Origin: Micractinium sp. NFX-FRZ
Taxonomy: Eukaryota > Chlorophyta > Trebouxiophyceae > Chlorellales > Chlorellaceae
Direction of reading: 5' to 3'
NCBI GenBank assembly: GCA_029339195.1
Contig: JAPTJF010000259.1
Location: 1 to 64,000, forward strand
Length of the DNA: 64,000 nucleotides
In this document: one piece after another, positions 22,508-31,883 of the stretch
Numbering within the stretch: position 1 is the stretch's first letter
Layout of the letters: each line of letters begins with the position of its first letter
Translations under genes and position numbers: made by a program
Notes under the pieces: model-generated
The model's input: the letters and a program-made list of their open reading frames with translations, nothing else
Told to the model about the DNA's origin: nothing
Databases searched by the model: none

Positions 22508-23350
22508 TCAGTACAGGGCATCCGATACTGCTGACTGCGCCATAATGCGCCACATGATTGGGATGGGCAGCAGAGCCCCAGCCTGACGTTGGGCGCGGGC
22601 CAGGCACAGGGCAGCGATGCGCAGGCGCTGCTTAGCAGCTGCCGGCAGGTGGCGCACCAGCAGCGCCGCCTCATCGGCCGACCGCCCTAGCACAGCGGGC
22701 AGGGCAGCACCCAGGCTGGCGCAAGGGTTAGGAACCGTCCCCCACTCTTGCAATGACAGCGCCTGTCGGCTGACCAAGGGGGCGTAGAGGGACTGAGCCC
22801 AGATGGTTGTGGCATGCCTGGCCAGAGCTGCCAGCACATCCCTGGCTGGTGGCAGCAAGCCCTGCTCCAGCAGGCACCGGGCATTCTCGTGGCATTCAAA
22901 CTGAATGGCTACGTGCAGGGGAGTCTTGCCATCAGCACTCCTCATTAGAGCTGCTGCCGGACCTGCCTGGAGCAGCAGCAGTAACACAGCCGCGTGGCAG
23001 GCCGGGTTGATGGCAGCCCAATAGAGGGGTGTCCAGCAAAACCGGTTGGCTGCCAGCGGGTCTGCGCCTGCCGCCAGCAGCAGCTGCACGCAATCGGCGC
23101 GGTTCCGTGAGGCTGCCCCATGCAGAGGCGTGCTTCCGTCGTCGTCTCGGACGTTTGCGTCTGCACCCCCTGCAAGGAGGGCCGCCACACACTCTGTCCG
23201 CCCGTAATGGGAGGCATGGTGCAGTGGTGTCCAGCCAGGCCTGGGATTACGGCCCCTGACATTGGCGTCAGCTCCTGCCGCCACGCACTCCCGCACACGA
23301 TCCGCTCTGCCCTCGCGTGCTGCCCGCAACAGCCGTGCTTCCAACGACAT
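22508..23350 (-). CDS. Ankyrin-repeat protein, copy 2
   Basis: An intronless frame of 280 residues starts MSLEARLLRAAREGRADRV. Ankyrin repeats run to about residue 175, with cores TPLHHASHYGRTECVAALL, TPLHGAASRNRADCVQLLL, TPLYWAAINPACHAAVLLL and TPLHVAIQFECHENARCLL. The C-terminal block (LQEWGTVPNPC, RSADEAALLVRHLPA, RIAALCLARAQRQA) is shared with copy 1 and ends IPIMWRIMAQSAVSDALY. This copy shows the probable ancestral stop. No enzymatic or membrane domain is visible, so the role is not predicted beyond protein binding. Confidence 0.85.
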   Translation of the reverse strand: MSLEARLLRAAREGRADRVRECVAAGADANVRGRNPRPGWTPLHHASHYGRTECVAALLAGGADANVRDDDGSTPLHGAASRNRADCVQLLLAAGADPLAANRFCWTPLYWAAINPACHAAVLLLLLQAGPAAALMRSADGKTPLHVAIQFECHENARCLLEQGLLPPARDVLAALARHATTIWAQSLYAPLVSRQALSLQEWGTVPNPCASLGAALPAVLGRSADEAALLVRHLPAAAKQRLRIAALCLARAQRQAGALLPIPIMWRIMAQSAVSDALY

Positions 23351-24239
23351 TCACAGCAGCGGACCACCACTGGCAAGCTGCACGAGGGGCAGGCAGGAAA
23401 GAAAGGCGGGGGCAAGTGAGAGGCCGAGCGGCGCCCGGCAGCGGGCGGGGGGCTAGGCTGTGTGATGAATCGCGCCTACGCTTGCCTCTCGAGTCCCGGC
23501 TGCTGGATCGTGACCGAGCACACGATGCTGCTGCTCCCCGGCTCTCACCTGCTCCCGGCGCGTGCTGTTCAGCAAAGAACCCTCGCTGCACCCTCGAGCG
23601 CGGCCGTGCCAATGGTCTCAGCGCTCTCTGATTTGAGGCGAAGTTGGTAGACACGTGAGCAGCTCTTTCCGCTGCGCTTTGCTCTGCTGTCGTGGCGGTG
23701 GCGGTACAAGTGCAGTACACTCACCAGCGGCGGCGGCGGCAGCCCGACGCCAACTCACACCCAAGCCGATCTTATGGCTAGCTCATCGCGCTCCAAGGAA
23801 GCACCTCGATACGTAATGTTTCAGACCAGCCACCTGCCATGTCTGCCCTGCAAACTCTCACCAGGCAAGAGGCCAGTGTGAGGCTGGGCTGCCGCCACCT
23901 CGGGTGAGGCCCACCCTTCATTGTGCGGCAGGACAGTGATGCCTGGCTTTCAACCAGGATTTTCATAGCAACACGAGGACCAACAAAGAAGAGGTGCACG
24001 CAGGTTGGGGGGATTGGAAGAGCAGCAGGGCCGTAGCAGGGGCAATCAAACAACAAGCGGCAAAGCCGAGAGTATGCGGGCCAACTAGGGAGAGGGAGGG
24101 GTGCAAGCAGTGTGCAAAATTGCTCGAGCTCATGCACTCAGAGGTAAGACAGGGGCTATAACTAGGCGACGACAGGCCCTCAAGGCGCATGCAGAGGCTA
24201 AAAAGAACAATCACACAGGCAAGGCACATGTTCTGCTTC
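23351..24239. other. Spacer upstream of ankyrin gene 2
   Basis: The first part is the 5' flank of ankyrin gene 2, similar to that of gene 1. The rest precedes the ankyrin pseudogene and has lower GC. I see no gene or RNA with support here. Confidence 0.45.
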
Positions 24240-24284
24240 TATGGCAAGGGGAATCAGGGTGGCACCGCTGCCTGCACCAGAATG

Positions 24285-24672
24285 CGCCCTACAATGGGGC
24301 TGGGCAGTGAAGCGCCTGCCCGCCGCTGGGCACGGGCCAGGCAGAGGGCGGAGGTGCTGCACCAACAGCGCTGCCTCCTCTGCCGAGCGCCCCAGCACAG
24401 CGGGCAGGGCAGGGCCCAGGCCGTTGCAAGGCATGGGAACTAGAGCCCACTCCTCGGCTGTCAGCGGCTGGCGGCTGACCAGGGTGGCATACAGGGGCCG
24501 CATGCTGGCAGCTGCGCTGGTCAGAGCTGTTAGCACCTCCCTGGCTGGCGGCAGCGGGCCCTGCTCCAGCAGGCAGCGGGCTGTGTCGTGCTTGGCGTGC
24601 TGAATTGCGAGAGTCAGGGGAGTTCGGCGCTGAGGATCCCTGGCCAGGGCAGCTGCTGGCCCTGCCTGTGCG
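24285..24672 (-). pseudogene. Truncated ankyrin-repeat gene fragment, copy 3
   Basis: The minus strand carries a close relative of the C-terminal half of ankyrin gene 1: TPLTLAIQHAKHDTARCLL, EQGPLPPAREVL, TAEEWALVPMPC and RSAEEAALLVQHL. Similarity stops abruptly at about 24672, so the N-terminal repeats (roughly 115 residues) are missing. Near 24350 about 31 bases present in copy 1 are deleted, which removes the HLPAPDQKRLR part and shifts the frame. Both breaks argue for a dead fragment left by tandem duplication. Nucleotide identity to copy 1 looks higher than that of copy 2, suggesting a later event. Confidence 0.8.
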
Positions 24673-25123
24673 CGGTATGTAGTACTACTTGTGTGTTCCA
24701 GCCCTTCCCGTACATGTGAATGTCCTCAAAGATCTAGATACCGGTGGAGGAGCACACTGCATGCGCACAGAGTGTCTTTGCCGCTAGCCATTGTAGGGGG
24801 CGGCTTGCTTTGTATGGCCAGCCAGTTCGCGCCCCCACAGCTGCCCTGGTGCAGGGCTGGCACCCCCGGCTCGGCCATTCTTTTGCTCATATTCCCCCTG
24901 GGAAGGTTAGGGACGAGAAAAGGGTCAGGATGTGTGCCTGCAGCTTGGAGAGAAGGTCTAGACCACACTCGGTTCTGGGCAGGGGCAAGCGCCGCCGGCG
25001 CTGAGGTGGTGCCAGCAGGCCTGGTGTCGGAGAGGAGTAAACCAAACCCGCCTGGCGATCGCCCGTCATCCAGCAATACCTGTCTCGAATTCACCCAACT
25101 GAGCGTGCCGCCAGTCCGTGCAG
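24673..25123. other. Upstream region of aspartyl protease gene
   Basis: This lies between the broken end of the ankyrin fragment and the first ATG of the protease. Plus-strand frames exist, but none continues in phase into the protease, so I read it as breakpoint plus promoter/5' leader. Confidence 0.4.
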
Positions 25124-28100
25124 ATGCCGCAGCCCTTCCTGCCGCCGGCCTCCCGCCGGGGCTTGCTGCTCAGCGCGCCACTTCTGGCGCTGCCCCATGT
25201 ACCCAGGACGGCGTCAGCAGCCTCCTCGCGCCCCATCCTCGACCAGCCGATGCAGCGGTGAGGCCTTGCCTAGTCAGCCGCCTGCAGGCGGCGCCACAGC
25301 ACACCCGCCGCCGCAAGGGCCGCTGTTTGACCTATCCTTAGTTCGGCACGCCTTCCTAGAGCCCCTAAAGCTCTGGTTGGGACAAGGGGCCAGGCAGGCT
25401 GGGCGCCTGTGTGCCTGCCCCACGCTCCCAGCTTCAGCCTACATGCCCTGCTCCAGTACCTTTTGTCCAGCTTCCCCCACACCTTCCCCCCCCGTGCACC
25501 CAAACTTCCCTCTCCGCCCGCCGTTCCGGCCCTTGCCCTGCAGGCTGCGCCTTCCCCAGGGCACTGTGGGTCGGGACTACGTGCTGCTGCAGCTGCGGCT
25601 GGGGGGCAAGGGCCCGTTTGACTTTGTGGTGGACACGGGGCTCACGGCGGAGATGATCACGCCGCACCTGCGCCAGGTGGGTCCCTTAAACACTGGTGAC
25701 ACGCGGGCAAAGCGTCACCTGACTTGTGTGGTCAAGGCAGGGCTTAACGGCGGAGGTGGTCACGCCGCACCTGCGCGAGGTGGGTCAACAAAGGAACCAA
25801 CAAAGAGAACCTCACCAAGGAGCGAGCTTGTGGCCCCCGCCCCTGGAACTCCTGGAAGAGCCCTTGAAACACTGGCGACATGTGAGAGGTATTGCCAGCT
25901 GGCACTGCTGAGATCCCCACAGGCACACGGCACGCACGCTGCCGGCCTCCCAACCACTGGCAGGCCTCTCCCCTCCCCGTTCCCTGCTCTGCTCTGCTTG
26001 CCCCCCGCAGGTGCTTGACATCCCTGCCAGCCGGCAGCGCCTGGACAGCGGCTTTGGGGCGGGGGGCCTGGCGGGGCAGCTGGAGCTGGTGCAGCTCAAA
26101 GGTGGGGTGGTGTGGCTGGGCGGGTGGGTGGGTAAATGGGGGATGCTTGAGCACAGAAACCGTGGGGGTGCAGCTCTAGGGGAGGACATGGTCATGTGTG
26201 TGCACCCCGGTGGTGAGGTGGATGAGGAGAGGCAGCGTGGGAGGAAGCAGTGCAGCTCTAGGGGAGGACATGTGTGTGCGCCCGCATGAGAGCGCCGGCC
26301 TGCCTGCCTGCCCGCCTGCCGCCCTCCTTGCGGCCTGGCCTGCCTGCCGCCCTGCCTGCCTGGCCCGCCTTTCCCACACCGCACAGCGCGGCCTGGCCCC
26401 GCTCCGCGCACCCTTCGAGCTACACGCACTCCAACCCCCGCCCTCGGGCCCCGCAGATGCCAGGCTGGAGGGCGCTGCTGACGTGGCGCTGCCGCCGCTG
26501 CAGGCGGTGGTCACAAACTTCATCCAGGTGCGGTGGCAATGGGGCAAGTGAGTAAATAGTTTAGAGGAGAGTGCCAGGCAGGGGGGCATGACCCTCCCGT
26601 CTCTCTTGCATGTCAGGGGTGCGGGGCCCCCCCGGGTGGTCACACACTCATTCAAGATGCCTCCCCAGTGGCAAGGCAGGGGGGTCTAGTAACACTTTTC
26701 TCCTCACAATGTGTGGGCTGCCAATGGCTTTCGTTGCGTGGCAGGGGGCACCAGGCCCACCATGGCAGCGCAGCAGCGGCAGCCGGATCCAGGGGCCTGG
26801 GTCCAGCAGCACTGTTTCAGAAGCAGCAGCAGCAGCCAGCTCCACAGGCCTGGGCCTGCAACAGTGGTCCAGCGGCAGCAGCACCAGTAGCAGCAGCAGC
26901 AGCAGCAGCCAGCATGCCATGTGAGCGAACGCACCCAACATGTGCATGCAGGCAAGCCGACGACAAGAGCACAAAGATGACATGACCGGTGTTGCACCGC
27001 CCCACACACTGCGTCGCCCTTCTCTTTTTTGCCCGTCTGCTAAATCCGTTCAATTGCCGCCCGGCAGGAGCGCCTGGACCCGGCGCATGACCCGGTGGAG
27101 GGCATGCTGGGCATGGTGAGGCACAGCAGGCACAGCATGGGCACAGGCAGGAGGGCATGGGGGCACACGGCCTGGCGGTGCGGCACAGCGGGCATAGCAG
27201 GCACGCCTCATCCTTCCTCTGTCACAACCGGCCCCACTCTGCAAAACTTTGCTGTAGCCGTTCCCACCTAGATTTGGGACCTCCGGGCACACCACACCTG
27301 CCTCTAAGGCACACCCGAGGCAGCGTGTCATGCCCCTCACCGCCGCCTCCCTTCTTCTTTCTTGGTGGTCTACTGCCGCGCCTGCAGGAGCTGCTGCAGC
27401 TGTTTGACCTGGATCTCGACTTCCCCGCCCAGCGCATCCGCCTGTACCGCCCCGGCGAGGGCTGCGCAGCCGCCGCAGCCGCCGGGCTGGCAGAGCTCCC
27501 AGCCGCCGTGCTGAACGAGACCGGGGTGCTGGGGATCCGGGCGACGTCGCCGGCGGCGGCTGCGGCGGGGGGGCAACCCTTTGTGGGCATTCTGGACTGC
27601 GGGGCCAGCTTCTCGGCGCTCAACTGGCAGGTGGGTGGGCAAATGGGGTGGGCAGGTGGCGGCGAAGTTAACATACAGGGGAAGGGAAGGCAGCTGGCAG
27701 GTGGGCAGCGGCTCGGGCGTGCAGGTGGGTGGACAAGTGGGGCGGCTGGTAGGTGGCAAGCTGCGGCTGGGTGGACTGCTGGCCGGTCGAGATGGGTTGG
27801 ACAGTGGGGCTGGGTGTTCTAAAGAGGTGGGCAGCTGGGCAGGTGGGCAGCCCCGCCTCATTTTCATTCCGCTGGCGGGCAGTCAAGCAGGGAGGTCGTG
27901 GCTTGCTGGCCTCGTTGTGCTCGCCCCCCAGCACCGTGCTCACACGCCACGTCACCTGCCTGCCCCACCCGTCCCGTTGCACCCTTCCGCCTGCCCCACG
28001 CGGCCTCATTCCCCCCCTGCCCGCCTGCCCCCTCCACACACACCTCCTGCCCTCCTCCTCCTGCAGGCAGCGGCCCTCATGGGCCTGCCGCCACGTGGCG

Positions 28101-28492
28101 ACCCATCCTACGGCTCCCCCAGCCGGGGGCAGGGTGTGGCTGTGGTCGGAATCGATGGCAAGCCGCAGGTGCTTCCAATCACCCAAGCGCAGCTCACTTT
28201 TGCGGGCGCCCCACACGGGGCAGGCAACGGCAACGGCAGCGGTGGCAACAGCGCCAGCGCCGGTGGCCTGCGTTTCGACCCGCCCCCGCCCGGCTGGCGG
28301 CCGTGGGCGCCGGTGGCCGCCGCTGTCGGCGACCTCCCCGTTTTTAGTATGATAATTGGGGATGGGCGCACCCCATACACCGGACCCGCTGCCCTGATTG
28401 GGCTGGACATACTGAGCCAGCGGCGGGTGGTGGTGGGGGCGGGGGCGGGGCGTCGCAGCCGCGCTCGCCAGCTCTTTGTCTCCCCGGCCTGA
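25124..28492 (+). CDS. Retropepsin-like aspartyl protease family protein, probably organellar
   Basis: Seven exons (25124-25257, 25544-25676, 26011-26101, 26457-26527, 27068-27115, 27388-27630, 28067-28492) join in frame to 381 residues. The N-terminus MPQPFLPPASRRGLLLSAPL is Arg/Ser/Ala-rich with few acids, as in chloroplast transit peptides. The first aspartyl motif is GPFDFVVDTGLTAEMITPHL (DTG). A second half has QPFVGILDCGASFSALNW, where DCG replaces DTG/DSG, and a C-terminal GPAALIGLDILSQRRVVV resembling the flap/ILG part of retropepsins. The substrate is unknown. Similar DTG proteins occur in plants and cyanobacteria (family knowledge, not searched). A host gene rather than a retroelement is favoured by the introns and the absence of reverse transcriptase. 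Intron 2 carries a decayed copy of the exon 2 end at 25722-25786. Confidence 0.85.
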
Positions 28493-28806
28493 TGGCATGG
28501 CCCCCTCTGCCCGGGCCACCAGGCAGGCTGCTGCCCCTGCAGTTGGATTGCCAATGGAGACCCACAGTGTGCCATTCGCCGGCCACCTTCATTGCTGTGC
28601 AGTTTTCTTGGTATGCCCTGCGCCCCTGTACCTGCGTGCCCTGTGTGTATGTGTGAATTCTTCGAGGCGAGAGTCCCTGATGCGCTCCCCTTTGCGTCAG
28701 ATCAAGTCAGATGTATCCGTTACTGCTTTGTAGGTGTTTGCTCCGCTCCCTTCCTTACCTGTACCCCCCACTGAATCCCCAAGACCACCCCTGAGGTTCC
28801 CCCATC

Positions 28807-28811
28807 TGTAA
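28807..28811 (+). terminator. Putative polyadenylation signal TGTAA
   Basis: TGTAA lies 315 bases after the protease stop codon. It is the usual near-upstream polyadenylation element in green algae. The call rests on position and motif only. Confidence 0.4.
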
Positions 28812-29866
28812 AGGCTTTCTGCTCCTCTTGCGGCCATTCCATGTTGCTGTGCATTGAACGCCTGCACGCGACCCTGGCGGTCTGCATGGGCACGCGAAAG
28901 GTGGAGGGGGAGGGATGCAGTGAGGGGCAAGGGAGCGGGGCCTAGGTGCTGCAGCAGCTAGCTGAGTGCCGGGCTGTTGGGCTGGGCGTGCAGGGTGATG
29001 TGGACGGTAGGTTGGGTGCACCAGCGGAATTGGCGGCAGGCGCAGCGCTGCTAGCAGCCCGTGGGGGCAACAGCGGAAGTGTATGCAAGAGTGTAGTGGC
29101 ATAGAGAGCAGTGCGCTGGACTGCGCCAGAGGCATTGGTCACAATTTGCAAGCGCATGAGCTACCTATGGTTGGATGCTGGTGCATCCCTGTGAGACTCT
29201 CTCCCCGCCCAGGCGCTGAGGGGGCACCGCCGGCACGCCAGCCTGGCAGCAGGCAGAGGAGTGCTGTTCCCCGTGGCCGGGTTCGCAGTGGCCGCCCCGA
29301 TAAACTTCCCCCGGGCCGCCTTGAACCATTGGAATCGTCGCAAGCTCAGAGTTGGTTCAGAAGTGTCCGGTACGGGTCCGGTACCTGCGTGTCCTCCCGT
29401 CACCGAACCAACGCTGCGACGACGGTGCAACTGCTTGTAACAACCGAAAGGCGGCGCCATCACAGCTGCGGCTCCCGGCGGGAGGCGAGAACCGTACTCA
29501 GAAGCGCTCAGAAGACGGAGGGCCGGCTCGTTGTGGCCCCTCAGGCTGTGCCAGACACAGTGACAGTTGCCCCTCAGGCTGTACCAAACAGTAGGCCAGG
29601 TCACAGCCTGCAGGGGGGGCTGCCCCTGTGCACGACCACCCTCAGAGCCATGTGCATGCCACGGTCACAGTAGCCGGAGCCAGCAGCATGTGTTGGATGT
29701 GAGGAGCTGCACCTCGTCCTGCCCCACCTTCGACACGGACGCCGCCCTGCCGCCTGGAGTGCTCAGGAAGGACGCTCCGAAGGGTTGTACCTTCCCCACT
29801 CCCCACAATCAAATGGTCCCACGAGTGCGCAATGCCTCCGCGGACGTTAAAGATCCTGACCCTGAT

Positions 29867-29871
29867 TTACA
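29867..29871 (-). terminator. Putative polyadenylation signal TGTAA
   Basis: TGTAA on the minus strand (TTACA on +) lies 172 bases beyond the stop of the minus-strand membrane-protein gene, a suitable distance for its 3' end. Confidence 0.45.
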
Positions 29872-30042
29872 GAAAACGCACGGGCATGGCATGCACAAGA
29901 AATCTACTGATACTGACTGAAGAAGACGTGCTTGCCTGGAGGCAAAGGTCGCTGGCAAGAAAGCAGGGAAACAGCCCGCCCAGCGGGCCGCAACGCGTAG
30001 GAGGTGGGCGCCCCCATGCCCGGCCAGGCGGCCCCCTCATCC

Positions 30043-31655
30043 TCACCAGGGGCTCACCAGCGGCATCGCCAGCTGCACCAGCTGCCAGGCCGAGTACCCA
30101 GCCAGCAGCAGCTCGGCAGCACTGTCGGGCAGCGACTGCCTGCGCTGCAGCAGCAGCTGCCTGTGCTGCTGCCCCCCAGCCGCCCCGGCCTGCTGCCGCC
30201 GTGCCGCGGCGGCGGCGTCGCCGTCGGCGGCGCGCGCCGCCCGCCGCCGCTCCTCCTCCCTGCTGCGCTTCCGCTGCTCCGCCTGCTGCTCCTGCCCCTC
30301 CAGACGGTGGATGACAATGGCGGGCAGGCAGTAGGCCAGCACAAGGAGGAGCCAGAAGTGGACTGCCAGGCAGGCGGCGCCGGGGCTGCCCGCCAGCGTG
30401 GCATCGCTGCCCACGGCGCCCGCCGACCCCCACCCCGTTGCCCGCAGCGGCCCCACGGGCAGCCACGCTGAGCAGCGCTGCAGCTGGGCGGCGATGCGCT
30501 GCAGGTGGTCTGCCGCCTCGGGCGTGGCCGCCAGCTGGCTGTGGCAGTGCGCCTGCCCGCGCCACAGCATGGGGGCCAGCAGCAGGGGCTGGGTCCAGAG
30601 GAAGGTGCGCAGCCGCGTGCGCTGCAGGCAGACGCCAAAGGCCTGCACTTGGAGGGGTGTGCGAGGGCACGGGGGTGCAGGAGTTGGGGCAGGCACGGAG
30701 CATGCACGGATGCATGTCTTGTGGACGGCGAGGCAAAAGCTTGCGTGCACACAAAGGCAGCCTGCCCTGAGCTGCGCCCCTGCGATGCCTCTGCAGGTGT
30801 GCACCGTGGCCGGCCATCCATAAACATCTACACGGTGTGCAGGTGGACGCACGTCCGTTTTTGGTACACAGATACTTTGTGCGGTGATAAAGGGGGGACT
30901 CTCGTTGTGAAGCAGGCAAAAAACACTCGCTGGCAGCATGGTGCGCACCAGGTAGAGCCAAGGCTGGGAAAAGGTGGCCAGGAAGATGGGCAGCATGCCG
31001 CGTGCCCAGCTTGGCGTGGCCTTGAATCGCAGGCAGGGGGGGGCAGGTGGAGGCGCGGTGGGCAGGCGGTGCAGGTGCCACACATCGACATGAGCATGTG
31101 CTGCCTTGTGCGCCAGGGGGGCAAGTGCATGTCCCGCTCCGCCTGCTGGGCAAAGCGGCCCCCCCACACGGTGCACTCACAGCTCAGAGCCGCACGCAGC
31201 GCCCTCACCCCCCTGCCCCCGCGCTGCGCTCGTCCCTGGCTCACCAGCAGCTGCTGGGCCTCGGGGGGCAGCGCAAAGCGCAGCCCAATCCAGTGCTGCG
31301 CCGCCAGGTGGGCGGGCACCAGCGACTCCCGGCACCGGTCGTACCGACGCGGCCACACCAGGCACAGAAGGATGGGCCACAGGCACAGCAGCGAGGCAGC
31401 CTGTACAGGGGGCAGGAAGGGGAGGCAGAGGGGTGCTCAAGCAATGTTTGGCAGGCCAGATGCAAGGGAGTGCAGAGCGCAGGGCAGGCCGGCGCAGGCG
31501 GCGATGAGCGGCGGCGCGAGTCTCACTAGTGCCAAGGCGGCCTCCGCCGGCACGATGCCATCCGAGCGGCTCAGCTTCCAGGCCACGGCCGCCCACGACG
31601 TGAATCCTACCAACGCCACGGTGAGGTCGCGCTGGGCTTGCAGAGGAAGAGACAT
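30043..31655 (-). CDS. Multi-pass membrane protein of unknown function
   Basis: Four exons (31655-31527, 31400-31245, 31020-30949, 30642-30043) join with all junctions in phase 0 to 318 residues. Hydrophobic segments include LTVALVGFTSWAAVAW, ASLLCLWPILLCLVW, MLPIFLATFSQPWLYL, TFLWTQPLLLAPML and LAVHFWLLLVLAYCLPAIVI. Between and after them are RCRESLVPAHLAAQHW and a charged, coiled-coil-like run rich in Arg, Glu and Gln (EQQAEQRKRSREEERRR), then LAGYSAWQLVQLAMPL. The exon 3 acceptor ends TTCAAG rather than CAG and is the least certain junction. I do not recognise the family. The start codon is 228 bp from that of the SBP gene on the other strand. Confidence 0.7.
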
Positions 31656-31883
31656 GGCGGGCCACCGTGAGGGCAAAGGCATGGCGGCGACTGCTGCAGC
31701 CCAACCAGGAAGAGAGAGCCTGGATGCCGGCATGCCAGGCTGGAAAATACAGCTCGGACACAAGGAAAGGACCGGTCTGAGTGGCGCAACCACGCGCCTA
31801 CTCGCTTGCAGGGACTGCTCGGCGCCACATTTCCAGCACCTACGACGGGGCGGCCGCGCCGGCAGGGCAGCCTACCCCGCACT
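31656..31883. promoter_or_regulatory. Divergent promoter region, membrane protein / SBP factor
   Basis: Start codons at 31655 (-) and 31884 (+) face away from each other across 228 bases, so the region must hold both promoters and leaders. No core element stands out. Confidence 0.35.

Larger units (their letters stand above)
28493..30042. other. Convergent intergenic region
   Basis: The protease gene (+) and the membrane-protein gene (-) end toward each other. Candidate polyadenylation signals for each are listed separately. At 29535-29590 a 17-base CCCCTCAGGCTGTxCCA block occurs twice. No gene is supported; frames of 80-200 codons here have no domain and overlap on both strands. Confidence 0.5.

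Noticed and set aside
25544..28492. Retrotransposon protease
   Set aside because: The DTG domain resembles retropepsins, but the gene has six introns and a transit-like N-terminus, with no reverse transcriptase, integrase or terminal repeats nearby.
29250..29470. Possible tRNA or small RNA (GTTCGC/GGTTCAG words, GTCCGGTACGGGTCCGGTAC repeat)
   Set aside because: No cloverleaf can be folded by eye with proper stems and anticodon; the GGTTC-like words are not in tRNA spacing.
29867..31180. 437-codon minus-strand open frame
   Set aside because: It runs antiparallel in frame to the membrane-protein exons as a GC-rich shadow; its translation is Pro/Ala/His-rich without hydrophobic periodicity.
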